From: Lachnospiraceae bacterium
Lineage (GTDB): Bacteria; Bacillota; Clostridia; Lachnospirales; Lachnospiraceae
Direction: 5' to 3'
DNA: 8,550 bases
Assembly: GCA_017964055.1 (NCBI GenBank)
Contig: JAGCSS010000036.1
Span: forward strand, 1-8,550
Shown here: positions 6,188-8,550 of the stretch, in pieces
Layout of the letters: each line of letters opens with the position of its first letter
Position numbering within the stretch: position 1 is the first letter of the stretch
The notes under the pieces: generated by a model
Database searches by the model: none
What the model was told of the DNA's origin: nothing
The model's input: only the letters and a program-made list of their open reading frames with translations
Program-made: the position numbers and the translations under genes

Positions 6188-7672
6188 TCAATGATACCGT
6201 GAACCCTTTATATCGAGGTAGATCGTAAATCTCGAGCCCTTGCCGGGGCCGTCGCTCTCTATCGAGAAGCAGTCGTCGGTTCCGGCGAAAAGCTTCAGTC
6301 GCGCATAGACATTATCCATTCCGATGCCGTTCGAATCCTTTTTCTCATCCGATGCGGGACGGCCGTTCCTTAAGCGCTCGACGGTCTCCTCATCCATGCC
6401 GGCTCCGTTGTCCTCGATCCTGATGCAGGCCGTATCATCGAGCGCGTAGACGCTCATCTTTATCTTTCCTTCACCCAGCATCTCGCGTATACCGTGATTC
6501 ACGCAGTTCTCTACGATGGGCTGGAGGATCATGCTGGGCATCTCGACATCGTTCAGCGAGGTGTCTATATCCTTTTCGTAATGGATATCGCCGGAAAAGC
6601 GCACGTTCAGGATGTAGATATAGTTGTCGACCAGCTCGAGCTCCTCGCCGATCGTAACGGTCCTGCTGCCTTTTTTGACATTGTATCTGAAGAACTCGGA
6701 CATGACCTGCACATACTCGTAGGTGCGGTCCGCGCCCTCCATCATGGCCAGCTGCGCGCCCGCGTTCAGCGTATTGAACAGGAAATGCGGGTTGATCTGC
6801 GCCTGCAGGTATTTGAGCTGCGCGTCCTTTAAGTGGGTCTCCATCATCAGCTCTTTTTCCTTAAGGATACGCTCGTTCTCGGCGCCCTGGCGTATTTTCT
6901 CGATGTAGTCCTGTATGCTGACGACCATTTTGTTGAAGGCTTTGGTCACTACGCCTATCTCATCGTCAGACTCCGCGGGAACCGTGGATATCTCGAAATT
7001 ACCCTTCGCTACCTCGTCCGCCATGCCCGCGAGGGACCGGAGCGGCCTCATGAGGTTTGACGTAAGATTAAGTATCAGCAGTGCGGTCGTAAAGATAACC
7101 GCTCCCATGATCAGGTTTCCGAACAGCTCGAAGCGCCTGAAAGCCGTGAGCATCTCTCTGTAGCTCTCGGTGTTGTCCATGAAGCGCTCGTTGTTCAGGC
7201 TGTAAATATAGTTGTTGATATAGCCGTACAGCCGCGTGGCCTCCTCGTAGCGGGTCCTGTACTTCTCTACGTTCCTGCCTCGTTTTGCGTCTACGGTCTG
7301 GCCGACCTCTTCGAGATAGGCGGCCGACATGTTTTTCACCGAGCGCTCCATCCTGCCGAGCCTGCTGCCCGTTATCCCGTCGCCGAGCACCTCGGTCATC
7401 TCCGCGAAGGTCTGTGCGCTGCGGTAGTAATCCTCGAGCGAATCGCTGGTCTTCGTATCCAGATACTCGGTCATGCTGTCCTGCACGTCCTTGATCGCCG
7501 CGGATATCTCGTTCAGCTGCAGATTGGCCTTATATACGGTATCGATCCTGTCCGACATCCTGTTCATGGCAACCAGGAGCACGATATTGATGATGAATAC
7601 CAGCATGTTTACGGCCAGCGAGATGCCGGTCATCTTTATCCTTAAGGGGAGACCTTTGATCTTTTCAATCAT
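6188..7672 (-). CDS. LytS/YesM-type membrane sensor histidine kinase
   Basis: A 494-residue sensor kinase. A first membrane helix (about 14-36) and a second (about 184-204) enclose an extracellular, largely helical region of about 145 residues. HAMP follows (about 204-258), then a charged coiled-coil-like stretch. The His_kinase domain holds QINPHFLFN at 292-300 with H296 as the likely phosphorylated residue. The HATPase domain has the N-box (PIVENCVNHG, 385-394), the G1 box DNGAGM (421-426) and the G2 box NGIGMDNV (448-455). All catalytic motifs look intact. The extracellular loop has no obvious sugar-binding fold, so sensing through the binding protein encoded immediately upstream is plausible, as in the XylFII-LytS pair of Clostridium beijerinckii. 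ATG at 7672 is preceded by AGGAAGGGGG (7688-7679) and overlaps the end of the upstream gene by 8 bp. A GTG at 7696 is in frame but has no good ribosome site. Confidence 0.95.
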   Translation of the reverse strand: MIEKIKGLPLRIKMTGISLAVNMLVFIINIVLLVAMNRMSDRIDTVYKANLQLNEISAAIKDVQDSMTEYLDTKTSDSLEDYYRSAQTFAEMTEVLGDGITGSRLGRMERSVKNMSAAYLEEVGQTVDAKRGRNVEKYRTRYEEATRLYGYINNYIYSLNNERFMDNTESYREMLTAFRRFELFGNLIMGAVIFTTALLILNLTSNLMRPLRSLAGMADEVAKGNFEISTVPAESDDEIGVVTKAFNKMVVSIQDYIEKIRQGAENERILKEKELMMETHLKDAQLKYLQAQINPHFLFNTLNAGAQLAMMEGADRTYEYVQVMSEFFRYNVKKGSRTVTIGEELELVDNYIYILNVRFSGDIHYEKDIDTSLNDVEMPSMILQPIVENCVNHGIREMLGEGKIKMSVYALDDTACIRIEDNGAGMDEETVERLRNGRPASDEKKDSNGIGMDNVYARLKLFAGTDDCFSIESDGPGKGSRFTIYLDIKGSRYH

Positions 7673-8550
7673 GCTGTTCCCCCTTCCTGTATTCACCGAC
7701 GTTTGTCTTATCTATAACATAGCTGTCCGCGGTAAAATACTGGCTGGTATTGCCCGTTTCGTAGTATTCCGTCAGGGCGTCGATACAGTATCTGCCGAGC
7801 TGCCCCGTATCTATGGAAAGCGTCGCCCTGATAACGTCTCTTTCGATACCTTTGAGGATCGCGTCCGAATCGTAATATCCGAGAATGCTTACCCGGCCTA
7901 CCTCGTTGTAATCGACAACGGCCTGATAAACGCTGTTCGTGTCGTTTTCGTTCAGGCATACGATTATATCGGGTATGTTATCTTTTCCGCTGACAAAGAG
8001 CTTTCTGACCGACTCCTCCACGGAGAAATTGTTTGAAGCGTCAACCGCCACGAGACTGATCGCTATCGGCTTATGCCTGCCCACCGCCTCGGGGATATCC
8101 TTTTCTATGGCCTCCTGGATCGCGGCCGCGAGCACGTTCTGCCCCGAATCCTCGGAACCCGCGTCGAGCAGCACCGTTACATCTATCGTTTCTCCGGCAT
8201 ATTCCCTGTAATTGGCCATATCGATTATGAGCTTTCCGTATTCCTTGCCGAGATTATAGTTGCCCACTCCGACAAAGCTGAGGCGTTCGGAATTGGTATT
8301 GTCGTTGAGCAGGGTGATGACGGGAATGCCCGCGTTGTAAGCCTTTTCGATGAGTTCGGTCATGCCGTCCGCCTCTCCCGCAGTCACTATGATGCCGTCC
8401 GCGCGCGAGGCTATGGCCATTTCCATGAGATCGGTCATCGCATAGTCACCGGAAAGGTTCTCAGCGATCATCTCAACATAGGCATCCTGCTCCTTTGCCT
8501 CCTCCAATGCCGACGAGTATACCGACTGCCAGAACGACGAACCGGGATTG
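7665..8550 (-). CDS. Sugar-binding-fold protein (Peripla_BP_4/LacI-type), probable sensor partner of the kinase; N-terminus beyond the window
   Basis: The frame is open from the window edge to TGA at 7667-7665, giving the last 294 residues. The signal or anchor segment is not visible. The sequence is that of a two-lobed periplasmic-binding fold: NPGSSFWQSVYSSALEEAKE at its visible start, ADGIIVTAGEADGMTELIEKAYNAGIPVITL about 50-80, GVGNYNLGKEYGKL, then the second lobe with DIIVCLNENDTNSVYQAV, RVSILGYYDSDAILKGI and a C-terminal DTGQLGRYCIDALTEYYETGN. It lacks the ERW and AYDR motifs of the XylF and ChvE-like proteins of this window, so it belongs to a different branch and may bind another ligand. 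It overlaps the kinase gene by 8 bp, which suggests coupled, roughly equal synthesis. By analogy with XylFII-LytS it is probably an extracellular ligand sensor for the kinase; it could instead be an ordinary transport binding protein. Confidence 0.85.
   Translation of the reverse strand, partial: NPGSSFWQSVYSSALEEAKEQDAYVEMIAENLSGDYAMTDLMEMAIASRADGIIVTAGEADGMTELIEKAYNAGIPVITLLNDNTNSERLSFVGVGNYNLGKEYGKLIIDMANYREYAGETIDVTVLLDAGSEDSGQNVLAAAIQEAIEKDIPEAVGRHKPIAISLVAVDASNNFSVEESVRKLFVSGKDNIPDIIVCLNENDTNSVYQAVVDYNEVGRVSILGYYDSDAILKGIERDVIRATLSIDTGQLGRYCIDALTEYYETGNTSQYFTADSYVIDKTNVGEYRKGEQHD
7679..7688 (-). promoter_or_regulatory. Ribosome binding site supporting the kinase start at 7672
   Basis: The minus strand reads AGGAAGGGGG, six bases before ATG 7672-7670, and lies inside the coding end of the upstream binding protein. 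It favours ATG at 7672 over the in-frame GTG at 7696. It resembles the site ahead of the XylF-like gene, which also has a G-run followed by AACA. Confidence 0.7.

Noticed and set aside
6138..6191. TTG start at 6191 for the response regulator, overlapping the kinase stop
   Set aside because: The attractive TTGA overlap has no good ribosome site, and the added residues precede a receiver domain that already begins normally at ATG 6137.

Overview
The window carries seven genes, all on the minus strand, so the genes are read from high to low coordinates. Two of them (the first and the last) run off the window. The content points to a Gram-positive, Lachnospiraceae/Clostridium-type Firmicute: lipoprotein signal peptides on the sugar-binding proteins, strong AGGAGG-type ribosome sites, and a LytS/YesN-type two-component pair (sensor kinase plus AraC-type response regulator) next to a sugar ABC transporter. 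The genus assignment is inference.

Regulatory operon (8550 to about 3422): a sugar-binding-fold protein, cut by the window edge, overlaps the start of a two-TM HAMP/His_kinase sensor kinase by 8 bp. A YesN-type response regulator follows (receiver, long linker, AraC DNA-binding domain). Next is a XylF-like D-xylose-binding lipoprotein starting at GTG. A perfect 10-bp hairpin followed by a T-run (3462-3422) ends this operon.

Transporter operon (about 3390 to 1): an intergenic region with a candidate promoter and an imperfect direct repeat leads into a ChvE-type multiple-sugar-binding lipoprotein. Then come the double ATPase (MmsA/GguA, TTG start) and the permease (MmsB/GguB, cut by the window edge). 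A large GC-rich hairpin separates the binding-protein gene from the ATPase gene.

How it probably works: the first binding protein reports extracellular sugar to the kinase, the kinase phosphorylates the response regulator, and the regulator activates the adjacent pentose/hexose ABC importer. This resembles the XylFII-LytS/YesN xylose-sensing system described in Clostridium beijerinckii. The differences are that the sensor-position binding protein here lacks the XylF/ChvE signature motifs, and that a separate XylF-like protein sits at the end of the regulatory operon. The result is three binding proteins beside one importer. There is no gene-free stretch longer than about 170 bases, and no RNA genes, CRISPR arrays or mobile elements were recognised.
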